Counted from the stretch's first letter, positions 15,206-23,480 are shown. The stretch is 40,025 bases of DNA from Levilactobacillus koreensis JCM 16448 (GCF_001435525.1 NZ_AZDP01000019.1:1-40025), one strand, 5' to 3'. The notes: generated from the letters alone by a model not told the origin. Numbers and translations are program-made.

Positions 15206-15286
15206 AAGGACTCATCAGCTTGCCTAGTTATAGTCACGCTGTTGCTGTTAGAACGAGTATGACTACTAGTAATAATAGAAAGACAC

Positions 15287-15324
15287 AGTGAGGCCGGGAT
15301 TATAAACCAATCCCGGCCTCACTT
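15287..15324. terminator. Strong hairpin terminator after the secreted-protein gene
   Basis: AGTGAGGCCGGGATT pairs with AATCCCGGCCTCACT around a 7-base loop (15 pairs). T-rich runs follow on both strands, though neither is a pure T tract. On the - strand it is 38 bases after the stop at 15362. Confidence 0.75.
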
Positions 15325-15361
15325 TCTGTTTAATTAGCGCGCATCCCCATAGTCTTCCGCC

Positions 15362-16351
15362 TTAGTTAATCACGTAATAGTTCAACTGACTGCCCGCTTT
15401 GACATTTTTCGTCGCTTGCTTATCAAAGCCGAGTTTAATCTTCGAGGTCATGCTTTCCGTACTGCTTACATAGCCTGCTGGAATTTGAAAATCATTAATC
15501 GTCACAATGGAGGTCGTCTTGTCCCCGGTCAAGACCGGCAGAATAAATGAGTTGAGTAATTTATCGGTGCGGGAATCACGATAATTAACCGTCACCCCTT
15601 CGCTAGCCTTAGGTGTTGGAATTGCTGTCAGGCCGCTTTCCTTGATGTAACCACCGACTCCCGGACGATTAACATCGTACGCCACGACCCACCGGTCCCC
15701 TTCACGAACACGGGTCTTGGCATTATCAATGACAAAGACATCGTTCTTATTCGCCACGGTGCTCTTCTTGTTAGGCTGCGACTTGCCGTCAAAACCGGCC
15801 CAGTCTGGAATCGAATAGAAGAGTTGCGTCCCATCGTCTACGGTCCCCGGCGTCGTTAAGCGATAGAAATGGGTCTTCTCTTCGGTCGTTAACGCGCTAT
15901 CCGCTAACGAGGAGAAGAATTGGACACCACCGGCCGGATCCTTCTCGGTGTGTTTGTAGTAGATCATCCCCAGGCTATGCTGCTTTTTCTTACCTGCATA
16001 GATCCAACCTTTGACGCTGCGGTCGAAGGTCTCGACCTTGTAGTAGACCGCACCGCGATTGGTCGTTGCCGTGCGCCGCCACATAAAGGTCTTTTCCCCC
16101 GTCTTGGCCGCGTTCAGCGTCAGCAATTGCTGTTTACTCTTAACTAATTTAGCACCCTTGATTGTCCCCGGCTTGGTGTACAGGGCGTTTTTGCCCGTAA
16201 AATAGAAATACGTGGACGACTCTTTATAGTTGTACCCGTATTTCGTCACCTTAGCATAGCTCTTAGCTTGAGCTGGTTGGCTAGTCGCCAAGACACCCAA
16301 TCCACCAAGCGCCACTCCAATCATCAATAACCCCTGCGCTACTTTTTTCAT
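15362..16351 (-). CDS. Secreted surface protein, function unknown
   Basis: A 329-residue protein with a classical signal peptide: MKKVAQGLL start, a hydrophobic core to about residue 22, and likely cleavage after AQA near residue 29. The mature part is basic and rich in Tyr, Lys and Thr. It contains two similar-looking segments (YNYKESSTYFYFTGKNALYTKPGTIKGAKL and HFYRLTTPGTVDDGTQLFYSIPDWAGF) reminiscent of cell-wall-associated SLAP or GW-like modules of lactobacilli. A MucBP-like stretch (VTVNYRDSRTDKLLNSF) lies near the C-terminus. No LPxTG motif or membrane anchor is present. AGGGGG precedes ATG. A wall-binding or envelope role is inference. Confidence 0.7.
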   Translation of the reverse strand: MKKVAQGLLMIGVALGGLGVLATSQPAQAKSYAKVTKYGYNYKESSTYFYFTGKNALYTKPGTIKGAKLVKSKQQLLTLNAAKTGEKTFMWRRTATTNRGAVYYKVETFDRSVKGWIYAGKKKQHSLGMIYYKHTEKDPAGGVQFFSSLADSALTTEEKTHFYRLTTPGTVDDGTQLFYSIPDWAGFDGKSQPNKKSTVANKNDVFVIDNAKTRVREGDRWVVAYDVNRPGVGGYIKESGLTAIPTPKASEGVTVNYRDSRTDKLLNSFILPVLTGDKTTSIVTINDFQIPAGYVSSTESMTSKIKLGFDKQATKNVKAGSQLNYYVIN

Positions 16352-16540
16352 TGTGAGACCCCCTAAATTTACCTCTAGTATACCTGACTTCTTCCTTCTA
16401 AACTATTAAGCTTATGTAACTAACCAGGGGGCGACTGCGGGTTTGACTCTAGATTTCATTCTGATATCGTGAGCCGCCTAACTCCGGCTTTTGCTGGTTT
16501 GATTAGCGTACGTGTCTCAGCAACCTTTACTTAGAGCGTC

Positions 16541-16568
16541 AAAAGAGCCGTGGCAATTGTCGCAGCTC
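16541..16568 (-). terminator. Weak intrinsic terminator after the HigA-like gene
   Basis: On the - strand GAGCTGCG pairs imperfectly with CCACGGCTC and is followed by TTTT. It lies 14 bases after the stop codon of the 16582-16866 gene. Confidence 0.45.
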
Positions 16569-16581
16569 CTTCTCATGCCTT

Positions 16582-16866
16582 CTATAAATATTTGATCATC
16601 AACTCATGATTGGTTTTTCCAGCAATATCGATCAGCTGCTCCATGCTCGCGCTGGCCGTTCCCTCTTCGATTTGCGCAATCAGTAGCACGGGCTTGCCGA
16701 CCAACTGGGCAAAGTCCCGGCGTGTTAGCCCCAAATTCTCCCGTAGTTTCCGCACGGCCACGGCAATTTCCAGATCAGCCTTCACCTGTTGATATTCTCG
16801 GGCTAACTCTGGGTCCGCCGCCATCCGCCGCGCGACTTCATCGTCATCGTACTTTCTCAAAGTCAT
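16582..16866 (-). CDS. XRE/HigA-like DNA-binding protein, paralogue 1
   Basis: A 94-residue protein starting MTLRKYDDDEV, with GGGGGAGG before the ATG. The helix-turn-helix occupies about residues 40-90 (LRENLGLTRRDFAQLVGKPVLLIAQIEEGTA). It is closely similar to the next gene upstream (DLEIAVAV, LRE-LGL, FA-LVGKP, DIA-KT-H-L), so the pair arose by duplication. The layout matches HigA-type antitoxins, which neutralise HigB RNases and repress their operon, but no toxin-like frame is adjacent. It may be a solitary antitoxin or a simple repressor. Confidence 0.75.
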   Translation of the reverse strand: MTLRKYDDDEVARRMAADPELAREYQQVKADLEIAVAVRKLRENLGLTRRDFAQLVGKPVLLIAQIEEGTASASMEQLIDIAGKTNHELMIKYL

Positions 16867-17003
16867 TCCGCCTCCCCCAATAGTGTTATCTGCTTCTTTT
16901 AACTCTATTTTGACACGAAACGCCTGAAAACAGTCATTGTAATTCACGGTTGATTCGGTCGACTCCCGAACCGCAGTTGGTGGCCGTTGGATACGAAGAT
17001 TAG

Positions 17004-17294
17004 TTAGGGTGTTTGGACAAACTGAATTCGAAGTTGGTGATGTGTTTTAGCTGCAATATCTGCGAGTGTTTTATTTGTTGCCGTCACTGACCCCGTTTCA
17101 ATCCGGGCAATCGTTGACTGCGGCTTACCAACTAAAGCTGCAAAGCTTCGTTGAGATAGTCCCAAACTTTCCCGTAATTGCTTAACAGCTACCGCAATCT
17201 CCAAATCAACCCCTGCCTGATCGTAGGCACGTGTGAATTCTGTACTCGCTTTTTTTCTTTCTTGGATGTAATCATCTATTCGGTTTAAAGTCAT
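17004..17294 (-). CDS. XRE/HigA-like DNA-binding protein, paralogue 2
   Basis: A 96-residue protein starting MTLNRIDDYIQERKK, with AGGATG before the ATG. The helix-turn-helix spans about residues 38-88 (LRESLGLSQRSFAALVGKPQSTIARIETGSV) and looks intact, with SQRSFA and STIARIE matching the canonical XRE pattern better than its paralogue. There is an ABC exporter gene upstream and the paralogue downstream, about 140 bases apart. No HigB-like toxin lies on either side. It was probably obtained as, or derived from, a toxin-antitoxin module. Confidence 0.75.
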   Translation of the reverse strand: MTLNRIDDYIQERKKASTEFTRAYDQAGVDLEIAVAVKQLRESLGLSQRSFAALVGKPQSTIARIETGSVTATNKTLADIAAKTHHQLRIQFVQTP

Positions 17295-17422
17295 TTCAAA
17301 TCATCCTTTTCAGTAACGATGGTCCCAGTATACCGGACTTTCTCATCAAGAAGTGATTAAGCTTGTGTAACTACACCTCCCCGACAAAATAACATCCCAG
17401 TCGACAATTTCATCGCCAAATT

Positions 17423-17452
17423 AAAAAGGATCAGACAGATCGTCCAATCCTT
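17423..17452 (-). terminator. Terminator overlapping the end of the ABC exporter gene
   Basis: On the - strand AAGGATT and GATCCTT flank a 15-base region and are followed by TTTTTAA. The stem begins at the stop codon of the ABC gene. Confidence 0.6.
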
Positions 17453-19121
17453 AATCACTCGTCAAGTTCAACCGGTTCAGTTGCGCTTGAATCGCATTAT
17501 CTCCAGCAACACCCCGGGCCACGATTCGGCCAGCGTCAATGACAATGATCTCGTCAGCAAATGCAAATAACTCCGCGTTATAGCGGTGGGTAATGGTCGC
17601 CCAACCGCCAGATATCGTCATCAACAGGCGTTCAATCGCCGTGGCCGTCTGTGGATCCAGCCCACTCGCTGGCTCGTCAAACAAACGGAAATCGACCGGC
17701 TGAAGCAGGGTCCGCACAATCAAGAGGCGTTTTACCTCACCACCCGAAAGCTGACCGCCAGTAGCCGTCAATGACTTTGCCAAGCCCTCAGTCGTCACAT
17801 ATTTCGGTAGCTGGGCTCGTTTCAAAGCCGTATACAACTGCTCGGTCGTGAATTCGGTCCGAAAGAGACTCAGGTTCTCCCCCAGTGTTCCGGTAAAAAT
17901 GTAGCCATCCTGTTCGGCCACCCCCACCCGCGTCCGTAAACTTGGCAAGTCCACGTCAGCTTGCGCCTGGTCGTTGACGAGTAACGCGCCCTGATAACCA
18001 GACTGATTACGTAGCGGCAAGTTGAGCAGTGTTGATTTGCCACTCCCGGTCTTGCCGACGATCAAATAGTGCCGGTCAGCGGCTAATTTCAGCGAAACAT
18101 CCTTTAACACGTCCTGCTGGTCACGGGTCACACTCACGTTTTGATAAGTTAACGTTCGCAGGCGATTGACCGGTTGCTTGGTCCCATTTTGCGGCGCGTA
18201 CAGACTCGGCCGGAGCTTTTTTGCGACCTGATTGCCACCGACAAAATCCGTGATCAGGTCCGAGGCCATCTGGAGCGGCTCAGCAATAAAAATCATCAGT
18301 TGTGAGAACGCCACCAACTGGCCTAAAGAGATGTGACCGTGCATGACGAAGTAAATTCCGCCGACCCACGTCCCCAGGTACAGGAAGTTGTCGAGAAACT
18401 GAGCCAACCCGCTGATGACCTTACGATTTCGCTGGTCGGTATTTTGCGTCTGAAGCCACGCTTGATTCGACTGGTCAAAGAGGTGGCGCATTAGGCCATT
18501 GACGTTGAACAGCTGAATCGTCCGCAAGCCACCGAGAATATTTTGGAGCGTCTGCGTGTAAGCGGCCGAGGCCTTGATCACGCGATTCTTAGACGTTTTG
18601 AGCAGGTGTTGGTTCAGCAAGGGAATCAATAACCCCGGCAAGCACAGCGCCACCACCACTAGACACAGAATGGGCTGGATAAACAGCGACATCCCGATGG
18701 CAATCACGAACTGACACAGCTCGGCGTAGATATTGACGGTCGACCGTAAGTAGTCGTCCTGAAAAATGGTCAAGTTGTTGGTCAGTTGATTGAAACGGCT
18801 GTCCTGACCACTCGCGGCGGGAACGGCCAAATCCGTTGTGGTCAGATATGTTTTCAGCAAGCTCGACCGCACGCCGGTACTGATGGTATTTTGCCACTTA
18901 GCCTTCGCGTAAGAACTCCAAAAGTAAAAGGCCGCGTCGACCACCACATAGCCGGCGACCAGCAGCAAAAGGTGACCGTAACTCAACCGCCCCTTCCCAC
19001 TGGCCGTGTCCGTGATGAGCTGTAACAGCGTCGCCACGGAGATCTCGATAAACGCCGCCACCGGGATCAGCAGTAACAAGCCGCCCGTCTGTCGTTTGGC
19101 GAAGGCTAAAAATTTACCCAA
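17451..19121 (-). CDS. ABC transporter, fused permease and ATPase (exporter type)
   Basis: A 556-residue type I exporter half-transporter. Six membrane helices (about residues 1-290) are followed by a nucleotide-binding domain with Walker A VGKTGSGKST (about 355-364), signature LSGGEVKRLLI, Walker B FRLFDEPASGLD and a switch His in ATITHRYN. The start is TTG with AGAGGA before it. It probably works as a homodimer, since no partner half-transporter is adjacent, and exports a lipid, peptide or drug. A perfect 9-3-9 palindrome at 19158 in its upstream region suggests control by a dimeric repressor not encoded nearby. Confidence 0.9.
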   Translation of the reverse strand: MGKFLAFAKRQTGGLLLLIPVAAFIEISVATLLQLITDTASGKGRLSYGHLLLLVAGYVVVDAAFYFWSSYAKAKWQNTISTGVRSSLLKTYLTTTDLAVPAASGQDSRFNQLTNNLTIFQDDYLRSTVNIYAELCQFVIAIGMSLFIQPILCLVVVALCLPGLLIPLLNQHLLKTSKNRVIKASAAYTQTLQNILGGLRTIQLFNVNGLMRHLFDQSNQAWLQTQNTDQRNRKVISGLAQFLDNFLYLGTWVGGIYFVMHGHISLGQLVAFSQLMIFIAEPLQMASDLITDFVGGNQVAKKLRPSLYAPQNGTKQPVNRLRTLTYQNVSVTRDQQDVLKDVSLKLAADRHYLIVGKTGSGKSTLLNLPLRNQSGYQGALLVNDQAQADVDLPSLRTRVGVAEQDGYIFTGTLGENLSLFRTEFTTEQLYTALKRAQLPKYVTTEGLAKSLTATGGQLSGGEVKRLLIVRTLLQPVDFRLFDEPASGLDPQTATAIERLLMTISGGWATITHRYNAELFAFADEIIVIDAGRIVARGVAGDNAIQAQLNRLNLTSD

Positions 19122-19157
19122 GTTGTTCCTCTTCTTCCTGATTAAAATATAATTAAA

Positions 19158-19178
19158 ATATGATTAGATTAATCATAT
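19158..19178. promoter_or_regulatory. Perfect 21-base palindrome upstream of the ABC exporter
   Basis: ATATGATTA and TAATCATAT flank GAT, about 37 bases before the TTG start on the - strand, in an AT-rich promoter region. The length and symmetry fit a TetR- or PadR-like operator. The regulator is not identifiable. Confidence 0.55.
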
Positions 19179-19267
19179 CATGTGATAACCAAAATAGCCA
19201 CATCAAGTTTGACAACTCAATGTGGCTTCGCAGGATAGTTACTTAAATTGGTCAGGCTAAATCTCAG

Positions 19268-19735
19268 TTATTTCGCAGTCGAATCCTTGATCTGGCTCCA
19301 TGGCATTACGTGTAGCATCCAAGCAATCCCGTACTGGTCGGTGAAATGGCCCATCTTGCCACCCCAGAATTGCGGCGCAAACGGCATGTCGATGGTGACC
19401 TTCCCGGACGCCTGTAAGTGGTCGTAAAATGCGTCGGCCGCCTGAACGCTTGCCGGGTCATCGCCATTGATATCGAGAATCATATCGACCTGATTTGACG
19501 GTGTCGGTGCGCCCCGAAAGGCATCGGCACACTGAAAACTCATGCCCAAGACGCTAAAACCGGCATGAATGGTCATGCTCTCAAGGTCAGCATCCGCGGG
19601 TAAGCCGAACTGCTGCGCCTGTTCTGCCGATGGACTGAAGCGATAAACATCACTGGCCCCAAACACATCTTGATAGTACGCTAAGGCTTCCTTAGCACTG
19701 GTAAACGAAAAACTGGGAATCAAACGGGATTGCAT
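19268..19735 (-). CDS. VOC/PhnB-like glyoxalase-fold protein
   Basis: A 155-residue protein starting MQSRLIPSFSFTSAKEALAYYQDVFGA, with GAGGAG before the ATG. The repeated beta-alpha-beta pattern of the vicinal oxygen chelate fold is visible, and the C-terminal GGKMGHFTDQYGIAWML is the hallmark of the PhnB-like (DUF1428/3-demethylubiquinone methyltransferase-like) subgroup. Members are metal-binding dioxygenase or resistance-fold proteins, many of unknown activity. It sits alone between the ABC exporter and a small membrane gene. Confidence 0.85.
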   Translation of the reverse strand: MQSRLIPSFSFTSAKEALAYYQDVFGASDVYRFSPSAEQAQQFGLPADADLESMTIHAGFSVLGMSFQCADAFRGAPTPSNQVDMILDINGDDPASVQAADAFYDHLQASGKVTIDMPFAPQFWGGKMGHFTDQYGIAWMLHVMPWSQIKDSTAK

Positions 19736-19879
19736 GGTAAAACATCTCCTCAACTTTTGATTAGCTCCAGTGTAGCAATTTTCCCTTCAATAATAAATAA
19801 AATTATGTAAGCAGACCTTTCCTTGACGCTATTGTTACCGGCCCTGTAAACTGGGGCCAGTATTTATGGGGGAGATCTT

Positions 19880-20098
19880 GTGAACTTCAAAAAAATTATT
19901 GTCTGGCTACTTGCTTTTGTTGCGGCATTTAGCGTCACGTTCTACGCGTTAAACTATCTCATTGACCTCCTATTGGGGAGTGGGTCATTCATGATTGTTG
20001 CCAGCATTTTCAGTCTCATCATTTCACTGAGTATCGCCGAAGAAGCCGCACGCTGGGCCCTGACGCATCATTGGCACTGGCCACATCGGAAATGGTAA
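19880..20098 (+). CDS. Small membrane protein, unknown
   Basis: A 72-residue GTG-started protein with GGGGGAGA before it. Two hydrophobic segments (about residues 5-27 and 36-54) are followed by a His/Trp/Arg-rich cytoplasmic-looking tail (ALTHHWHWPHRKW). A TTGACG box about 55 bases upstream may be its -35 element. It is monocistronic, followed by a parS site and a bidirectional terminator. No family is recognised. Confidence 0.65.
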   Translation: MNFKKIIVWLLAFVAAFSVTFYALNYLIDLLLGSGSFMIVASIFSLIISLSIAEEAARWALTHHWHWPHRKW

Positions 20099-20107
20099 GC
20101 CGGTCGA

Positions 20108-20123
20108 TGTTTCACGTGGAACA
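20108..20123. promoter_or_regulatory. parS site between a small membrane gene and an MFS gene
   Basis: TGTTTCACGTGGAACA is identical to the site at 14691 and matches the ParB consensus. It is intergenic, about 15 kb from oriC. Confidence 0.88.
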
Positions 20124-20140
20124 TTATTTGAACTAGCGAT

Positions 20141-20174
20141 AAAAGGAGCGCTCCGACATCCGAAGCGCTCCTTT
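20141..20174. terminator. Bidirectional terminator between convergent genes
   Basis: AAAGGAGCGCT pairs with AGCGCTCCTTT around a 10-base loop. It lies between the + strand small membrane gene and the - strand MFS gene, which converge here. Confidence 0.85.
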
Positions 20175-20189
20175 CATTTTGACAGTCAT

Positions 20190-21383
20190 CTAAACCATCT
20201 TATCCGGCATCTCAGATTCTGCGAAGTCCAACCGAACAATCAGTAACAAGGACAATAACGTTACCCCTGCCCCAATCAGAAAGACGGTTCCAACGCTGGT
20301 CGCACCAGAGATAACCCCACCAATGGCCATTCCCAGCTGTAGCGACGCATTCGTCCCCGCAAGCATTGCGCCGTTGACTCGTCCTAGGACATGCCCTGGT
20401 GTCCGCGTCTGTAGCAGTGTAAAAATTGAAACATTGAGAAAACCTCCTGCGGCCCCGATAATTGTCATTGACAAAAGCGTTACCACCAGATTTCTGAACG
20501 ATACCATCGCGACCACTGCGGTAGCGATGGTGCTCAATGAGCAGAGCAGCTTGGTTTTTAGCTGCCAGTGAATGAGGTTCACTAACACATTACCCAAGAT
20601 GACCCCGACCATGAAGACGACTTGCGCCAAACTATACATAAAGGAACTGGCATGCAGTGTCCCTTTGATCCAGACGACATCAAGACCCAGAACAGGACCC
20701 AGCGTGAAGTTCACGATCATCGCCAACAAGACAATATTACGCAACACAGGCGTCTGGTAGATGTAACGCAAGCCGTCATACCAATTTCCCTGCGTCTCCC
20801 GCGTCGTCTCACTAACGATTTCACCATCGAATAACCGGCTAAAGATTAGAATACAGATAAAAGACACCAGAAACGTCGCCGCATTGATCAAGACGAAGTA
20901 AGTAATTGAAACCGTGGCGACCAGCGCACCACCTAGTAACATCCCAATAATCTGAACTGCCATTTGTAGGCCTTGATTCAGCCCATTGGCTTGGTTCAAG
21001 TAAGCCGTTGGAATGATCTGTGGAATCAGGGCATCCTCGGCGGGAGAGAAAAACGTCCCCAAGAACTTCGAGATGAACGCCACCCCGACAATCGTCACCA
21101 ATGTAATATCATTGTGCGCATAGGCAATCGCCGCAATAACCAGCAGAACAATTTCCAACAAATCAACCGTCTGCATGACATGCGTCTTCACGTACTTGTC
21201 GGCAATAAATCCTGTCAAAATATTCAGAAGGACTAGGGCATTAAAGATACCGGAAATCACCCCAATAATCATCGAGTTTGAGGTCAACCGATACAAGTAA
21301 ATCATAATCGCAATATCAAACAGATTATCTCCTAAATTAGACGTCGCTTCACCAGCCAGTAACACGTAAAAAGCTTTAGGCAT
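20190..21383 (-). CDS. MFS exporter (MefA/MFS_3-like)
   Basis: A 397-residue protein with about 12 membrane helices, beginning MPKAFYVLLAGEATSNLGDNLFDIAIMIYLY. The NLGDxLFDIAI pattern and the GFIADKYVK loop after helix 2 fit the macrolide-efflux-like branch of the major facilitator superfamily. The NSMIIG and QIIPTAYLNQANGLNQG (about residues 125-141) segments are typical of that branch. ATG follows GGGTGGAAG. Its own terminator lies 15 bases downstream, and an AT-rich promoter region (21480-21590) lies upstream. The substrate is unknown; antibiotic export should not be assumed. Confidence 0.88.
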   Translation of the reverse strand: MPKAFYVLLAGEATSNLGDNLFDIAIMIYLYRLTSNSMIIGVISGIFNALVLLNILTGFIADKYVKTHVMQTVDLLEIVLLVIAAIAYAHNDITLVTIVGVAFISKFLGTFFSPAEDALIPQIIPTAYLNQANGLNQGLQMAVQIIGMLLGGALVATVSITYFVLINAATFLVSFICILIFSRLFDGEIVSETTRETQGNWYDGLRYIYQTPVLRNIVLLAMIVNFTLGPVLGLDVVWIKGTLHASSFMYSLAQVVFMVGVILGNVLVNLIHWQLKTKLLCSLSTIATAVVAMVSFRNLVVTLLSMTIIGAAGGFLNVSIFTLLQTRTPGHVLGRVNGAMLAGTNASLQLGMAIGGVISGATSVGTVFLIGAGVTLLSLLLIVRLDFAESEMPDKMV

Positions 21384-21600
21384 ACTTCCACCCCTATTCT
21401 TCTATATCGGTATATTCAGTGGCTGGCCTCGACTCCTCTAAGCAGGCAGATAACACGTATAGTCACTCGTCTATTTTTTTATACCTAAGTATGAACATCA
21501 TTATAAAACGAGAATCATTAAAATTAAATGAGTATTATAATTGTTTTTTTATTTTTGAGAATATCTTTCAATATCTTCAAAAATAAGGTACCAAAGCGAC

Positions 21601-21643
21601 AAAAAAAGAGCGCTCCGACCATCACTGGTCGAAGCGCTCCTTT
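21601..21643 (-). terminator. Terminator after glycerol dehydrogenase
   Basis: On the - strand AGGAGCGCTTCGACCAGT pairs back with the segment ending GGTCGGAGCGCTCT and is followed by T7. The loop contains CAGTGATGG, also seen in the gyrA terminator. Confidence 0.85.
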
Positions 21644-21652
21644 ACGCGTGAT

Positions 21653-22762
21653 TTAATCTAAACCTTGAATCCGTCGTGACAGACTATCTGCTGCTTTGAT
21701 GGCGGCGACCACATCGCGTGGCGTTACTGGGAAGCCCATGTTGTGGATGGTTTCGCCCTCTTGGGTGGTCAACGTGGCAACCTTCAGTAAGTCCGCGTCC
21801 GTGGCGTCGGCCAGGTGCAGGTCGGCTAAGGTGGTTGGCAGACCCAACTTGGCTTCGAAATTCAGGTAGCGTGCAAAGCGTTCGTCGCTCGCCCCCTCCA
21901 AGATCAAGTTGACCAAGGTCCCAAATGAAACCTTTTGCCCGTGAGACATGCGGTGAACATCGCCAGACAGTGCCGTCAGTCCATTTTGGAAACTATGGGC
22001 AGCGGCTAACCCCGAACTTTCGGCTCCAACCCCACTCAGCAGGATGTTGGCTTCAATGATATGGGATAAGGCTGGGGTCACCACGTGGTCGGCCGCCGCC
22101 GCAACGGCTTGGTCCGTGTAGGTGAACAGTAGCTCCTCACATTTTTCGGCTAAGGCGATGCCGGCTGCGGTCTGGTCAGTCTGTAATGGCAGTAACGTCG
22201 TGGCCCGCGCCCGCGCAACGGTCTGCGCCTCCACGTTCGTTGATAACGCGTCGGCGATCCCGTCAATCAGGAAACGCACTGGTGCGCCGGCAATGACGGA
22301 GGAGTCGACCAAGACCAAGTCGGGGTTTTTGTCGTAGAACTGGTACTTCAGGAATTCCCCGTTGGCCGAGTAGATCACACTCAGTCGCGTACATGGCGAG
22401 TCGTTGGACGCCAGCGTTGGCACAATAACCACCGGCACGTGGAGTCGGTCACCAACGGCTTTGGTGGTGTCGTTGGTCTTCCCGCCACCCAGTGCGATGA
22501 CGAATTTGGCATCCTTTTCCTCACCGATAGCCTTGATTCGATCGATTTCTTCGGGTGAACTTTCACCGTTGAAATGGATGTGCTCGATTTTCAAGCCGTC
22601 CGCGGTTAGGTCTTTGTAGAATTCCTCGCCAATCAGGCCCCACACAATGTCGTCTGCCAGCAGTAACCCGTGATCGCCAAATGGTGCAATGTAGCGTGCC
22701 GCTTGCTTGAGCAGTTGGTCGCCTTGAACATAAGTAGATGGACTTGCGAATGCTGTAATCAT
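21653..22762 (-). CDS. gldA: Glycerol dehydrogenase (iron-containing alcohol dehydrogenase family)
   Basis: A 369-residue enzyme that oxidises glycerol to dihydroxyacetone with NAD, or the reverse. The start is at MITAFASPSTYVQG, with GGAGG 9 bases upstream; the longer frame would start inside that site. The NAD-binding GGGKTNDTTKAVG (about residues 90-102), VPTLASNDSPCT, DGIADALSTNVEA and HSFQNGLTAL/HGQKVSFGTL segments carry the metal ligands (Asp and two His) of the family. It has its own terminator and a long upstream gap. It may contribute to redox balance or glycerol use. Confidence 0.92.
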   Translation of the reverse strand: MITAFASPSTYVQGDQLLKQAARYIAPFGDHGLLLADDIVWGLIGEEFYKDLTADGLKIEHIHFNGESSPEEIDRIKAIGEEKDAKFVIALGGGKTNDTTKAVGDRLHVPVVIVPTLASNDSPCTRLSVIYSANGEFLKYQFYDKNPDLVLVDSSVIAGAPVRFLIDGIADALSTNVEAQTVARARATTLLPLQTDQTAAGIALAEKCEELLFTYTDQAVAAAADHVVTPALSHIIEANILLSGVGAESSGLAAAHSFQNGLTALSGDVHRMSHGQKVSFGTLVNLILEGASDERFARYLNFEAKLGLPTTLADLHLADATDADLLKVATLTTQEGETIHNMGFPVTPRDVVAAIKAADSLSRRIQGLD

Positions 22763-23190
22763 CGGAAATACCTCCATTAATTAAGAATGGCTTCATTGTA
22801 ATCGCTTTCAATAAAAAGATTCATGCAATGACTTAGTTAGCCTAGCCTAGTAAAGTAAGTGCCAACAACCAAGCAACCAAGTAATGCGGTGCCTCAAGGG
22901 CTAGGACATTAATTAGTTGTGCCTGATGAAACTTAACGGAACGTGGCTAATCACGACAGACAAAAATTTCTATGCGCACTCTATTTACCAAACGAAAAAA
23001 TCAGGGGACATTCGCACCTGGGCTCGAGCCGGCGATCTAATCTTGGCCTTCGATTAATATCGTGCCCTCAGTATACGGGCTTCACCGGACCCCCGCCACT
23101 AAACAATTTTGTAAATATAATCACATAAAAACCATTCACAGCGATGACCGCCATGGGGGCTAACCATAGCAAGCTTTCCGGCAGATAGGC
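22763..23190. other. Gap between gldA and rpsR without recognised gene
   Basis: About 430 bases. The gldA promoter is expected near 22790-22900. GGCTCGAGCC at about 23021 is a perfect 10-base palindrome in a G+C-rich block (23000-23100) unlike its AT-rich flanks. I tested that block for a tRNA fold and could not build one. It may be a gene remnant or a degenerate repeat. Confidence 0.4.
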
Positions 23191-23227
23191 AAAAAAAAGA
23201 ACCAACCACATTTCTGTAGTTGGTTCC
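23191..23227 (-). terminator. Terminator of the rpsF-ssb-rpsR operon
   Basis: On the - strand GAACCAACTA pairs with the segment ending TGGTTGGTTC and is followed by at least seven T. It begins 13 bases after the rpsR stop. Confidence 0.88.
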
Positions 23228-23240
23228 CGTGAATTTAGAA

Positions 23241-23480
23241 TTAACCTTCTTCACTGACGAAAGGCATTAAGCCCATAATCCGTGAACGCTTGATAGCGAT
23301 GGTTAACTTACGTTGGTTCTTGGCACTCGTGCCAGTAACCCGACGAGGTAAGATCTTGCCTCGTTCGGAGATAAACCGACGTAATAAGTCAGTGTCTTTG
23401 TAATCAATGTATTCGATGTGGTTGGCTGCAATAAAGTCAACCTTACGACGGCGACGGCCGCCACGACGTTGTCCTGCCAT
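23241..23480 (-). CDS. rpsR: 30S ribosomal protein S18
   Basis: A 79-residue bS18 of normal length. It has a basic N-terminus ([16 protein letters not shown]), [36 protein letters not shown] as the conserved core, and [11 protein letters not shown] near the end. Last gene of rpsF-ssb-rpsR, 29 bases after ssb; GAGGGAAAT precedes the ATG. S18 binds S6 on the small-subunit platform, and the pair may regulate this operon through the leader upstream of rpsF. Confidence 0.98.
   Translation of the reverse strand: MAGQRRGGRRRRKVDFIAANHIEYIDYKDTDLLRRFISERGKILPRRVTGTSAKNQRKLTIAIKRSRIMGLMPFVSEEG

Noticed and set aside
22943-23128. 61-codon + strand frame and a possible tRNA in the gldA-rpsR gap
   Set aside because: No start signal for the frame. 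The attempted cloverleaf lacked matching acceptor and anticodon stems.
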